The position numbers and the translations under genes were made by a program. From JAWXBR01 sp034440235 (GTDB lineage: Bacteria; Bacteroidota; Ignavibacteria; Kapaibacteriales; Kapaibacteriaceae), in the NCBI GenBank assembly GCA_034440235.1, contig JAWXBR010000062.1, forward strand, positions 1 through 64,000: DNA of 64,000 nt, in the 5' to 3' direction. Position 1 is the first letter of the stretch. The number at the start of each line of letters is the position of its first letter. The notes below the pieces were generated by a model. It made no database searches. It saw nothing but the letters and a program-made list of their open reading frames with translations, and was not told the DNA's origin. Below are positions 1 through 8,700 of this stretch, piece after piece.

Positions 1-899
1 CTGCCAGAGAGCTCAATTGGTCCGTCGTCGGCTGCCGTCGGTCGCACAACTGCCCCACGCAAGAACGTAGATGCATCTGTAACCGGACGTGTAATGCGAG
101 GTAGAGGGGTTGCTGCAACAGTTTTTAATTCGTCTTCTTCTGGCTCGAGTTCCGATTCAAAGTCTAGCTGTTCGCCCGTACCATCGGTAGCATCGTCATC
201 AGTGGTTTTCGCTGAATTTCTCCGGCGAACCCATTCGGTGAGTCGACTACGAAGCAGCAAACTCCGGACAGCAACTGTCGCTGGACTTACATCAAATCCG
301 TACACAACAGCAAATGAAGTTGCGACAAGAAAGATGAGCGCACTTCCGATCGTGCCAATGAATTGCACCGACACACCAGAGATGAACTGTCCGATGGCAC
401 CCACCCAAATCCGATCGATGCCACTAAACCACGACATCAATTGCAACGTGCCAACGAACGAAGCAACGAGTACGCCAACGCCAAGTGTGGCAATCGAACG
501 TTTTGTAATTAACGGTGTAATGCGCTGGAAGCGAAAGAGGTCGTACGACCACAATAACATCAGAACCGGGAAACACAGCGACCACACACCAATGGTTGAT
601 GTGTACATCCAATGTGAAATGACAGCACCGAGCAGGCCTGCCCAGTTGTTTGTTGTTTCGAAGCGTACACGCAATGCTTCGTCGCCGCGAATAACTCCCA
701 TCACATCACGCAACGTCATCTGCGCGTTGGCTTCGTCGCGCGACGTATACGACAGCAGTGATATCAATACGAGAATGGCACCAAGGGCGAGAATCAGCGC
801 GGCGATGCGAATGCGTCGTACGCGCTGCTTTTCATCCTTGGTAACACGTGCCGGACGTTGCTGACCTGCGTTGGGAATATGATCTGGCCTTGATGGCAT
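1..899 (-). CDS. ftsK: DNA translocase FtsK, N-terminal membrane part (cut by window edge)
   Basis: Reading the minus strand from the ATG at 899 gives 299 open codons that run off the left edge. The protein begins MPSRPDHIP. A basic stretch is followed by a first membrane segment at about residues 31-51, then a loop with NNWAGLLGA, which resembles the NW-G-GA motif of the FtsK 4-TM domain, and further hydrophobic segments. After these comes an acidic, low-complexity linker rich in E and D. This order (four membrane helices, then a variable linker) is that of FtsK/SpoIIIE, the septum-anchored DNA pump that clears the chromosome termini at division. The motor and gamma domains would lie outside the window, so the assignment rests on the N-terminal part only. 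It is divergent from kdsA, with 42 bp between the two starts. Confidence 0.8.
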   Translation of the reverse strand, partial: MPSRPDHIPNAGQQRPARVTKDEKQRVRRIRIAALILALGAILVLISLLSYTSRDEANAQMTLRDVMGVIRGDEALRVRFETTNNWAGLLGAVISHWMYTSTIGVWSLCFPVLMLLWSYDLFRFQRITPLITKRSIATLGVGVLVASFVGTLQLMSWFSGIDRIWVGAIGQFISGVSVQFIGTIGSALIFLVATSFAVVYGFDVSPATVAVRSLLLRSRLTEWVRRRNSAKTTDDDATDGTGEQLDFESELEPEEDELKTVAATPLPRITRPVTDASTFLRGAVVRPTAADDGPIELSG

Positions 900-941
900 T
901 CTCTATGCTGCTACTACAAATTATGGATAATTTGCGGCCCT

Positions 942-1739
942 ATGCGTGACTCCTTTCGCCGTGATCCTTCCAAACTCCTTGTAATAGCAGGTCCATGTGT
1001 TGTAGAATCAACAGATCTGCTCACTACCGTTGCCACACATTTGCAAGCGATATGCCGCGACTTACCGGTGCAGCTCGTCTTTAAATCGTCGTATCGCAAA
1101 GCAAATCGCACCAGTGCCGGTACCTTTCAAGGCATTGGCGACATTGCAGCTCTCGAGATGATGCGCGAGGTAGGGCGCGACAAGGGGCTGCCTCTGCTAA
1201 CCGACATCCACACCGATGAAGAAGCAGCAATAGCTGCTGAATATGTTGATGTGTTGCAAATACCTGCGTTTTTGAGTCGGCAAACTTCGTTGTTAGAAGC
1301 GGCTGCGAGCACGGGACGTGTAGTGAACATCAAGAAGGGTCAGTTTATGGCACCCGAAGACATGGCAAAGGCAGCAAAGAAAGTTCAGGAAGCAGGAAAC
1401 AATAACGTATGGTTAACCGAGCGTGGTACTACGTTTGGGTATCATGACCTCGTAGTTGACTTTAGGTCGCTAGTTATTATGAAGCAGACGGGATTACCCG
1501 TTATTTACGACGCAACACACAGTGTTCAGCAACCTAGTCTCGGGGCGGAGAGTGGCGGACATCGTGCGATGATACCAGCGCTAGCCCGTGCTGCTGCTGC
1601 CGTTGGCATCGATGGGTTATTTTTTGAAACACATCCCGATCCGAAAAATGCGTTGAGCGATGCGGCAACGCAGTTGCCACTTACTGAAGCCGAAGGATTT
1701 CTTAAGAGCATTCTTGCGATTTGGAAACTTAGGCAGTGA
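942..1739 (+). CDS. kdsA: 3-deoxy-8-phosphooctulonate synthase (KDO-8-P synthase)
   Basis: Condenses arabinose-5-phosphate with phosphoenolpyruvate to KDO-8-phosphate for the lipopolysaccharide inner core, in the cytoplasm. The 265-residue length is normal. Family motifs seen in order are IAGPCVVES, FKSSYRKANRTS, GTFQGIG, QIPAFLSRQTSLL, NIKKGQF, VIYDATHSVQ and GIDGLFFETHPDP. Residue 19 is Cys (GPC) where metal-independent enzymes such as that of E. coli have Asn, so this should be the metal-dependent class. It is the first gene of an operon whose members overlap by a few bases (lptC, tpiA, pgsA, pgpA). Its presence with lptC implies a Gram-negative outer membrane with KDO-containing LPS. Confidence 0.96.
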   Translation: MRDSFRRDPSKLLVIAGPCVVESTDLLTTVATHLQAICRDLPVQLVFKSSYRKANRTSAGTFQGIGDIAALEMMREVGRDKGLPLLTDIHTDEEAAIAAEYVDVLQIPAFLSRQTSLLEAAASTGRVVNIKKGQFMAPEDMAKAAKKVQEAGNNNVWLTERGTTFGYHDLVVDFRSLVIMKQTGLPVIYDATHSVQQPSLGAESGGHRAMIPALARAAAAVGIDGLFFETHPDPKNALSDAATQLPLTEAEGFLKSILAIWKLRQ

Positions 1740-1771
1740 ACCTCCTGCTCATCCATTTGAAAGTGCTTTTA

Positions 1772-2311
1772 ATGAGCGCGAAAGTGCCACTCACGGCAGT
1801 TGTGATACTACTTTGCCTTGTAGGGTGCAGAGAGCGCACGCCTATCAAAAAGTCAGACCAGGATCCGTTTCTTACTGCTCCAGCACATGTGTCATTCGGC
1901 GTTACCGTAAAGTTCACAGACTCGGCACGCACGAAGGCTATTCTGCGATCGACCGTTGCAAGAATTTTTGAAGACAGACAAGAAACAACCATGGGGGACA
2001 CTGTTATTGTCGATTTCTATAGTGTCACAAGTGGTAAACGTGTTGCACGATTAACCGCAGATAGCGCAATTGTCGACGATAGGACAAAAAACATGATTGC
2101 CATAGGCCATGTAGTCGTGTATTCGGATAGTTCTCGCACGACGCTGTCAACGCCGCGCCTGCTATGGGAGAATACCCGTGAGATGATGTCATCGACAGAA
2201 GACGTACGCATCGTAACGCCGCGCGAAACCATCCTCGGCACAGGCTTCGAGAGTGATCAGTACCTAACCTCTTATCGCATCTTTAAGGTGCATGGAAGAA
2301 TTCTGCCATGA
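1772..2311 (+). CDS. lptC: LPS export protein LptC-like lipoprotein
   Basis: Predicted 179-residue protein that starts MSAKVPLTAVVILL and has a lipobox-like LVGC, so it may be lipid-anchored. The rest has the repeated beta-strand character of LptC, including an SGKRVARLTADSA stretch and a later RLLWENTREMMSSTEDV stretch typical of the LptC/OstA fold. LptC carries LPS from the LptBFG pump to LptA in the periplasm. A longer form could start at the GTG at 1736, which overlaps the kdsA stop (GTGA) and adds 12 residues. The ATG was preferred because it gives a standard signal peptide. Its last bases overlap the tpiA start (ATGA). The family call rests on pattern and on the kdsA neighbour. Confidence 0.75.
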   Translation: MSAKVPLTAVVILLCLVGCRERTPIKKSDQDPFLTAPAHVSFGVTVKFTDSARTKAILRSTVARIFEDRQETTMGDTVIVDFYSVTSGKRVARLTADSAIVDDRTKNMIAIGHVVVYSDSSRTTLSTPRLLWENTREMMSSTEDVRIVTPRETILGTGFESDQYLTSYRIFKVHGRILP

Positions 2312-3114
2312 CACCTCCCACAATCGTTGGTAATTGGAAAATGCATCCGTTGGTCGTGCAAGAGGCGACTTCACTTGCAGAAGCTTTGTGCGACAGTACA
2401 GACATGGCTTCGGCTATCCAGTCTGGCGTACGTGTAATACTGTGCCCGCCGTTTACAGCGTTGCACGCAGTACACACAGCACTCGAAGCATCAAAAGTGA
2501 ACGTCGGACGAACCGCAACATCGACGTCCGGTTCGATATCGCTCGGAGCGCAGAACTGCCATCATGATGATAGTGGTGCCTATACAGGAGAGATAAGCGC
2601 CGCGATGTTAGCAGACCTTGGATGTTCGCATGTGATTGTTGGGCATTCGGAGAGACGTCGGTATCAGTTTGAAACGGACGAGTTAATCGGACTCAAAGCT
2701 TTGCGGGCTGTAGCCCATAACCTCACGCCGATTATTTGCATTGGAGAATCGCTTGACGAACGCTTGACAAAGCATACTATCGATGTTTTACGCTCACAAA
2801 TTGATGGCGTGGCTTCGACTGCGGGCCTCGAGACCCTTACCAAATGCATCATAGCTTACGAGCCCGTGTGGGCCATTGGTACGGGGCAAGCAGCGTCCGT
2901 TTCACAGGTCGACGATACACACAATGCCATCAAACGCCATCTTCTCTCGACACATGGCCTTGACCTGCGAGTGCTTTATGGTGGCAGTGTCACAGCAGAA
3001 AATGCTGAGGACCTCCTAAAACTATCAAGTGTTAACGGTGCCCTTGTTGGTGGTGCATCGCTTAAAGCAAAACAATTCGCAGACATCGTGCGATCTGCTG
3101 CGGTGCGTGCATGA
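2308..3114 (+). CDS. tpiA: Triosephosphate isomerase
   Basis: Interconverts dihydroxyacetone phosphate and glyceraldehyde-3-phosphate in glycolysis and gluconeogenesis. The 268-residue protein begins with GNWKMH, with the catalytic Lys at residue 11. It has the catalytic His113 in IVGHSERR and the catalytic Glu185 in AYEPVWAIGTG. The C-terminal phosphate-binding sequence LYGGSV and the GALVGGASL loop are both intact. The start overlaps lptC by ATGA and the end overlaps pgsA by 4 bp, so it is translated as part of the envelope operon rather than with other glycolytic genes. Confidence 0.98.
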   Translation: MTPPTIVGNWKMHPLVVQEATSLAEALCDSTDMASAIQSGVRVILCPPFTALHAVHTALEASKVNVGRTATSTSGSISLGAQNCHHDDSGAYTGEISAAMLADLGCSHVIVGHSERRRYQFETDELIGLKALRAVAHNLTPIICIGESLDERLTKHTIDVLRSQIDGVASTAGLETLTKCIIAYEPVWAIGTGQAASVSQVDDTHNAIKRHLLSTHGLDLRVLYGGSVTAENAEDLLKLSSVNGALVGGASLKAKQFADIVRSAAVRA

Positions 3115-3701
3115 AATTCACTCTGGCGAATATCCTTACGCTCGTCCGACTATTCCTAGCACCGTTGTTCCTCGTGTTCTTGCTGACGGGTTCGCCCTGG
3201 TCGATAACGACAGCAGTGATCCTGTTTATCATCGGCGCATTTACTGACTATCTCGACGGATACATCGCCAGACGGATGGGGGAGTCTTCTGAGCAAGGGG
3301 CTTTTCTCGACCCATTGGCAGATAAAATCTTAACAACATCTGCATTTATCGGGTTTTATTTTTTGGATCTCATGCCGTTGTGGATGCTCATCGTGATTGT
3401 GGTACGCGACTTTGGCACAACTCTTTTACGAACTATCTCGTCGAGTGCCTTTCCATTGCGCACATCTGTGAGCGCGAAGTGGAAGACGTTTGTGCAAATG
3501 GGCTTCATCGTATACACGCTTGCCTTGTTGTGGGCTGCAGAAGCGTCGCCATCGGAAGCGATTCGCACATTCGGGCGTAGTTGGTTGTATTCGGACGTAA
3601 CCTATTACTGCATCCTCGCGATAACGTTGTTTACCTTGTGGACATTCATACAGTATATCATTGTTAACCCAGGGCTTCTAAAACGTGGCTCACAAAACTG
3701 A
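3111..3701 (+). CDS. pgsA: CDP-diacylglycerol--glycerol-3-phosphate 3-phosphatidyltransferase
   Basis: Makes phosphatidylglycerol phosphate from CDP-diacylglycerol and glycerol-3-phosphate at the inner membrane. The 196-residue protein carries the complete CDP-alcohol phosphotransferase signature: Asp46, Asp49, Gly50, Ala53, Arg54, Gly63, Asp67 and Asp71 have exactly the expected spacing. Several hydrophobic helices surround it. The next gene encodes the phosphatase that removes the phosphate left by this step, which supports PgsA over other family members. The start overlaps tpiA (ATGA). Confidence 0.93.
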   Translation: MKFTLANILTLVRLFLAPLFLVFLLTGSPWSITTAVILFIIGAFTDYLDGYIARRMGESSEQGAFLDPLADKILTTSAFIGFYFLDLMPLWMLIVIVVRDFGTTLLRTISSSAFPLRTSVSAKWKTFVQMGFIVYTLALLWAAEASPSEAIRTFGRSWLYSDVTYYCILAITLFTLWTFIQYIIVNPGLLKRGSQN

Positions 3702-4221
3702 ACGTCAGCCCCTTTCCAGTCCAGCAGCTTGGATAGCTTCGTTTGGTGGAATCGGACTCTTACCAATCATGCCCGGAACCTGGTGTAGCCTGCTTGTAGC
3801 CTTGCCTGCATTGCTGTTGCCGTATGAGTGGGAGGAACTAACGCGTCTAGGCTATTTGATATTCTTTTTTACAATCGTCAGTACAGGCTGGTGGAGTATC
3901 ACTCGAATTCAGTTGCGATGGGGACACGATCCGAGTATCGTTGTTGTAGATGAAGCCATGGGTATGGCCCTGATTCTTGTGCTGCCGTATGCCTACATGG
4001 GATGGTGGTGGTGGTGTGGAGCAGTACTGTTGTTTCGCATTTATGATGTAATGAAGCCATGGCCTATTTCATGGATGAATGCACGTACAGAATCGTGGGC
4101 AGTGTGGGCTGACGATGTGCTTGCAGGAGTGTTTGCGATTATTACACTGGGTGTAGGATTTTACATGCTACAATTATTGACCATCGGGATGATCGGATTA
4201 TCAGGTCAAAACGCTCCTTGA
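3685..4221 (+). CDS. pgpA: Phosphatidylglycerophosphatase A
   Basis: Dephosphorylates phosphatidylglycerol phosphate, completing phosphatidylglycerol synthesis after PgsA. The 178-residue membrane protein starts at GTG 3685, inside the end of pgsA (17 bp overlap). It shows the PgpA features GIGLLPIMPGTW near the N-terminus, DPSIVVVDEAMGM in the middle, and RIYDVMKPWPISWMN followed by WADDVLAG. The Asp/Glu residues of the VDEAMGM motif and the ADD motif are the expected metal ligands. This is the last gene of the kdsA operon. An unusually Trp-rich run (five Trp in a row) lies in one membrane segment. Confidence 0.9.
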   Translation: MAHKTERQPLSSPAAWIASFGGIGLLPIMPGTWCSLLVALPALLLPYEWEELTRLGYLIFFFTIVSTGWWSITRIQLRWGHDPSIVVVDEAMGMALILVLPYAYMGWWWWCGAVLLFRIYDVMKPWPISWMNARTESWAVWADDVLAGVFAIITLGVGFYMLQLLTIGMIGLSGQNAP

Positions 4222-4284
4222 TAGGTTAGGGTTTAAGCCGTCTAGCGTCCATATTTTCCGTCCAAACCGCATGAAATCAGCGGT

Positions 4285-4293
4285 TGTGGATAA
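4285..4293 (-). promoter_or_regulatory. Perfect DnaA box upstream of hup
   Basis: The plus strand reads TGTGGATAA, so the minus strand is the consensus DnaA box TTATCCACA with no mismatch. It lies in the 154-bp gap between pgpA and hup, about 85 bp before the HU start. Only one copy was noticed, so this is not an origin by itself. It could be a DnaA-controlled promoter site or titration site, or a chance match. Confidence 0.45.
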
Positions 4294-4375
4294 CTAGTGC
4301 TTGCCAAGGCTGATAAACACTTGATATTTTCGTGCCGCAACTAGTATTTCTTAACAGCTCTTTGTGGGGTAATTC

Positions 4376-4717
4376 ATGAATAAGACAGAGCTCATTGAAG
4401 CAATCGCAGCTGAATGCGGCATGACCAAGGTCCAAGCCGATTCAGCTCTAGCAGCTACGCTAGGCGCGATCAAGGGTGAAGTAGGCAAGGGTGGAACAGT
4501 TGCGCTCATCGGTTTCGGTACGTTCAGCGTATCGAAGCGTGCAGCGCGCAAGGGCAAGAACCCACGTACAGGCGAATCGATCAAGATCGCTGCACGTAAG
4601 GTTCCGAAGTTTTCTGCCGGTAGCGAACTGAAGGCAATTGCCAACGGCGAGCGCAAGGCAAATGCTCCTAAGAAGGCAGCAGCTCCTAAGAAGGCAGCAG
4701 CCAAGAAGAAGAAATAA
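4376..4717 (+). CDS. hup: HU-family DNA-binding protein with lysine-rich tail
   Basis: Histone-like nucleoid protein. Residues 1 to about 92 are a standard HU/IHF domain, from MNKTELIEAIAAE through ALIGFGTFSVSKRAARKG to the NPRTGE DNA-binding arm. After it comes a tail of about 20 residues made of Lys, Ala and Pro (two KKAAAP-like units, then KKKK), similar to eukaryotic H1-like tails found in some bacterial HU proteins, so the 113-residue length exceeds the usual 90. A GGGG element 6-9 bp before the ATG is a plausible ribosome site. The gene is monocistronic, with a long leader region and a strong terminator after it. Confidence 0.95.
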   Translation: MNKTELIEAIAAECGMTKVQADSALAATLGAIKGEVGKGGTVALIGFGTFSVSKRAARKGKNPRTGESIKIAARKVPKFSAGSELKAIANGERKANAPKKAAAPKKAAAKKKK

Positions 4718-4728
4718 TCACGTGATTA
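4715..4728. repeat. 14-bp perfect palindrome spanning the hup stop codon
   Basis: TAATCACGTGATTA is its own reverse complement. The first three bases are the hup stop codon. It lies just before the terminator hairpin, so it could extend the 3-prime structure of the transcript or bind a dimeric regulator. No function can be read from the sequence. Confidence 0.6.
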
Positions 4729-4730
4729 AG

Positions 4731-4757
4731 GCCCGCCATTCGGCGGGCTTTTTTTTT
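4731..4757 (+). terminator. Intrinsic terminator of hup
   Basis: A 7-bp stem of GCCCGCC and GGCGGGC around a 4-base ATTC loop is followed directly by nine T residues. This is a textbook Rho-independent terminator. The pyrB promoter box begins 7 bp after the T run. Confidence 0.95.
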
Positions 4758-4763
4758 ATACGT

Positions 4764-4771
4764 TAGTTTTG
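4764..4771 (+). promoter_or_regulatory. Bacteroidota-type -7 box (TAGTTTTG) for pyrB
   Basis: Exact match to TAnnTTTG, placed between the hup terminator and pyrB, with only 4 bases between its last G and the pyrB ATG. Transcription would then start at or next to the start codon, giving a leaderless pyrB message. No clear TTG -33 element was seen 19-21 bp upstream, where the terminator T run lies. Confidence 0.6.
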
Positions 4772-4775
4772 CCAC

Positions 4776-5726
4776 ATGGTGCGACACCTGCTGAACACGA
4801 GCGACCTGTCAACCGACGATATTCTTTCAATCGTCAAGAAGGCTCATTCGTTTTTGGTAGCTCGCGTTAGCGAACAAACCACGTCACTCGTAAACGAGCA
4901 AACCACGCCGCTCTTACGCGAGCAACCGCCCTCCCTCTCTCACCGCCGCATCGTTCTGGCGTTCTTCGAACCTTCTACTCGAACCCGCTTATCGTTCGAT
5001 ATGGCCGCACACCGCCTTGGTGCGAAGACGATGTATTTTCAGCCGAGTGGAAGTAGTGTGGAAAAGGGGGAGTCACTTCGTGAGACAATTCTGACAATCG
5101 AAGCAATGGGCTTCGATGCAATTGTCCTTCGGCACCCCGAGGATGGTATCGTCGCAGACGTGGCTACATACACCAGCATGAAGGTAATCAACGCTGGTGA
5201 GGGTACACTAGCGCATCCAACACAGGCATTACTGGACGCTTCGACACTCATGGAACAGTATGGGTCGATGAAGGGGCTACGAATCTGCATCGTTGGTGAT
5301 GTGCGTCACTCTCGTGTTGCACGATCCAACGTCGATGTCTTCAAACGACTTGGGGCCGAGGTGGCTATATGCGGACCTTCCGCTATGCGACCAGAAGAGA
5401 ACCTCGGAGCAGTTCAAACATTTGACAGCATAGACGACGCGTTGCAATGGGCCACGGTCATCAACCTGCTGCGCATACAACGTGAGCGAATGTCAGCTGT
5501 AGAACTACCTTCGATCGAGGAGTACAGAAGCAAGTATGCACTAACGTCTGAACGCCTGACACGACACCCAGGCCTATGTGTAATTCATCCCGGACCCGTT
5601 AACGTTGGTGTCGAGATCGACGAAGCAGTTCTGAATTCAAAGCAATCCCTCATTCATCGTCAGGTAACACACGGGGTTGCTGTTCGCATGGCAACCCTCC
5701 TGCACGTACTTCATTCGGAATCTTAA
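4776..5726 (+). CDS. pyrB: Aspartate carbamoyltransferase catalytic subunit
   Basis: Joins carbamoyl phosphate to aspartate, the first committed step of pyrimidine synthesis. The 316-residue protein has the carbamoyl phosphate motif FFEPSTRTR at residues 63-71, GSSVEKGES, and HPTQALLD. It ends with the HPGPVN motif. Residues 29-52 are an extra segment between helix 1 and the FFEPSTRTR strand, made of three 8-residue repeats (ARVSEQTT, SLVNEQTT, PLLREQPP). B. subtilis and E. coli enzymes have only a short loop here. The segment probably sits on the surface, since the active-site motifs are intact. No pyrI follows; carB starts 10 bp downstream, so both pyrimidine enzymes are co-transcribed. Confidence 0.95.
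   Translation: MVRHLLNTSDLSTDDILSIVKKAHSFLVARVSEQTTSLVNEQTTPLLREQPPSLSHRRIVLAFFEPSTRTRLSFDMAAHRLGAKTMYFQPSGSSVEKGESLRETILTIEAMGFDAIVLRHPEDGIVADVATYTSMKVINAGEGTLAHPTQALLDASTLMEQYGSMKGLRICIVGDVRHSRVARSNVDVFKRLGAEVAICGPSAMRPEENLGAVQTFDSIDDALQWATVINLLRIQRERMSAVELPSIEEYRSKYALTSERLTRHPGLCVIHPGPVNVGVEIDEAVLNSKQSLIHRQVTHGVAVRMATLLHVLHSES
4860..4931 (+). repeat. Three 24-bp hairpin-forming repeats inside pyrB
   Basis: Three consecutive 24-bp units encode 8 residues each with the pattern x-L/R-V/L-x-E-Q-T/P-T/P. The units share a CAAACCACG-like end (partly changed in the third). Each contains a small inverted repeat: TCGC-gtta-GCGA, CTCGT-aa-ACGAG, and GCTC paired with GAGC. The inverted repeats differ in sequence but keep pairing, which looks like conserved hairpins. 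The period is a multiple of three, so changes in copy number would keep the reading frame. Confidence 0.8.
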
Positions 5727-5735
5727 AAGCCCCTT

Positions 5736-8700
5736 ATGCCCCGTCGCAACGATCTCAAATGTATTCTGATAATCGGATCGGGTCCAATCGTAATTGGTCA
5801 GGCCTGCGAGTTTGACTATTCGGGTACCCAAGCCTGCAAGGTATTGATGGAAGAAGGCTATCGTGTTGTGCTCATCAACTCGAACCCGGCAACGATTATG
5901 ACGGATTCGCAGTTTGCACATGCCACGTATGTCGAGCCTATTACACCAGGATTCATAGAAGAGGTGATTAAGAAAGAACGTCCCGAGGCCATTCTGCCCA
6001 CCATGGGCGGACAGGTTGCACTTAACGCCGCTGTGGCATTGCACAACACAGGAATTCTGGCGAAATACAATGTCGAACTCATCGGTTCGAAGGTCGAGTC
6101 TATTCACAAAGCCGAAGACCGTCAGGAATTCACCGAAGCGATGAATAAAATCGGAATGGAAGTTCCGGTGGGAGGCTTCGTGCATGATGAGGTCGAAGGC
6201 CTTGCTATGATAGAGCAAATTGGCTTTCCTGCCATCATCCGTCCCTCGTTCACCATGGGTGGTACCGGCGGCGGGATTGCGTACAACATCGAAGAGTACC
6301 GCGATCAACTCAGGTCCGGACTCCTTGCAAGTCCGAGTCATCGAGTGCTCGTCGAAGAGTCTATAATCGGCTGGAAAGAATACGAGCTCGAAGTAATGCG
6401 CGACACAAAAGACAACGTCGTCATCGTTTGCTCGATCGAAAACGTCGATCCCATGGGTGTGCATACCGGAGATTCCATCACCGTTGCCCCTGCCCAGACC
6501 CTTACCGACAAAGAGTACCAACGAATGCGCGATGCGGCGTTAAAGATCATTCGTGAGATAGGGGTCGAAACAGGGGGCTCGAACATCCAGTTTGCCATCG
6601 ATCCGAAGGACGGACGAATGGTTGTGATAGAAATGAATCCTCGCGTATCGCGAAGCTCAGCACTTGCATCGAAAGCAACAGGGTTTCCGATTGCGAAGAT
6701 TGCTGCGAAGCTGGCCGTTGGATACACACTCGATGAAATAGTAAACGACATTACAAAAGCTACACCAGCCTGTTTCGAACCATCGATAGACTACGTCGTT
6801 GTAAAGGTGCCGCGGTGGGACTTCGAGAAATTCCGCGAATCAGACAACTCGCTAGGCGTTCAGATGAAGTCCATTGGAGAAGCCATGGCGTTCGGCAGGA
6901 CATTCAAAGAAGCCTTGCAGAAGTCGCTGCGAAGTCTTGAACAGGGTCGATTTGGTTTAGGGTTCGATAAGATCGAGCATCTCAACATCGATGCACCTGC
7001 CGACGCAGACCTCGCGCCTTTACGCGGTCGTCTACGTTTGCGCACATCGACGTCCATTCATGATTTGTTCGACGCGTTGCTGTATGGTATGTCAACCTCT
7101 GAAATTCATGCGCTAACGAAGTACGATCCCTGGTTTATCGAGCAGTGCCGAGAGATTGTCGACGAAGGGCAAGCACTTCAAACAGATGTTGCTGTATCGG
7201 GAATTACAGTGCTCGATGCTGCACGCATGTTTAGGCTCAAAAGCATAGGCTATTGCGACGTACAACTGGCGTTACTTACGTCGACAACTGAATCGTCTAT
7301 ACGAGCTCTACGCAAGCGCCTTGGCGTAACACCTGTATATAAGACCGTAGATACGTGTGCTGCAGAGTTCGAAAGCGAAACGCCGTATCACTTCTCGACC
7401 TATGCGAGTGAGAACGAAGCAATCCGTACCGATAGAAAGAAGATTGTCATACTTGGCAGCGGTCCAAATCGAATCGGGCAGGGTATTGAATTTGACTATT
7501 GCTGCGTACAAGGTGTGTTCGCAATTCGCTCACTTGGTTATGAAGCCATCATGGTGAATTGCAACCCCGAAACAGTATCTACCGATTACGATACCACGAA
7601 CAGGTTGTATTTCGAGCCACTGACATTCGAAGACGTGATGAATATCATCGATGTCGAACAACCCGATGGTGTAATCATTACGTTCGGCGGACAAACACCG
7701 TTGAAGCTTGCACAACAACTCGATGATGCTGGTGTTAATCTGATTGGTACTTCGCCTGAAGGCATCGACCTGGCGGAAGACCGCAAACGTTTTGGAGATC
7801 TACTGGCCCGACTTAGCATTCCGTGTCCTCCGTGGGGCACGACGTTACGTGTCGACGAAGCAGCTGACATAGCAGATCGCATCGGTTACCCAGTGTTGGT
7901 GCGTCCATCCTACGTCCTTGGTGGCCGTGCAATGCAGATCTGTTACCGCGAGGAGTCGCTGCGATCCTATATGCAAAACGCCTTGGCACAAGACCCTACA
8001 CGTCCGGTGCTTATCGATCATTTCCTAGAGAACGCATACGAGTTCGACGTCGACGCTGTAAGCGATGGTACGTCTACGATGATAGGCGGTCTGATGCAAC
8101 ACATCGAAGAGGCTGGTGTGCACTCGGGCGATTCGACAAGTGTACTGCCGCCATATAACACCGCCCCCGCGATTGTCGAAAAGATGCTTGCATACACACG
8201 CGAGCTTGCACGCGAGTTGAACGTAGTCGGACTTCTAAACATTCAGTTTGCAGTCCAAAACGACGTTGTATACGTTCTTGAGGTAAATCCGCGGGCTTCG
8301 AGAACTGTACCGTTTGTTTCGAAGGCAACAGGTACAAACCTTGCAGTACTTGCAACACGTGTTATGCTTGGAGAAAAACTTGTCGATATGAACGTTCGCG
8401 ACTTCAACATGGATATGGGAAGAATTGCAATCAAAGAATCGGTCTTTCCGTTCGCGAAGTTTCCGAAGGTCAGCGTTTTCCTTGGACCCGAAATGCGTTC
8501 AACCGGCGAGGTCATGGGTATGGATGCATCGTTTGGCATGGCAATCGTAAAGGCACATCTATCAGCAGGCAATGCACTTCCGACACAAGGAAGTGTTTTC
8601 ATCTCGTTAAGTACGCATGACAAAACTCCTCGTGCTGTTGAGATTGCACGAGGCTATACTGAACTTGGTTTTGCACTTATGGCAACGAGAGGTACGGCCG

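Noticed and set aside
94..864. Plus-strand open frame of 256 codons
   Set aside because: It is a shadow of the minus-strand ftsK gene; its protein is Ser/Thr/Arg-rich without motifs, while the minus strand gives a recognisable FtsK start.
4222..4375. Replication origin
   Set aside because: Only one DnaA box, no AT-rich unwinding run and no dnaA or dnaN nearby.
5637..6521. Minus-strand open frame of 294 codons
   Set aside because: It lies fully over carB, whose protein is clearly conserved; the reverse frame is a by-product of its codon usage.
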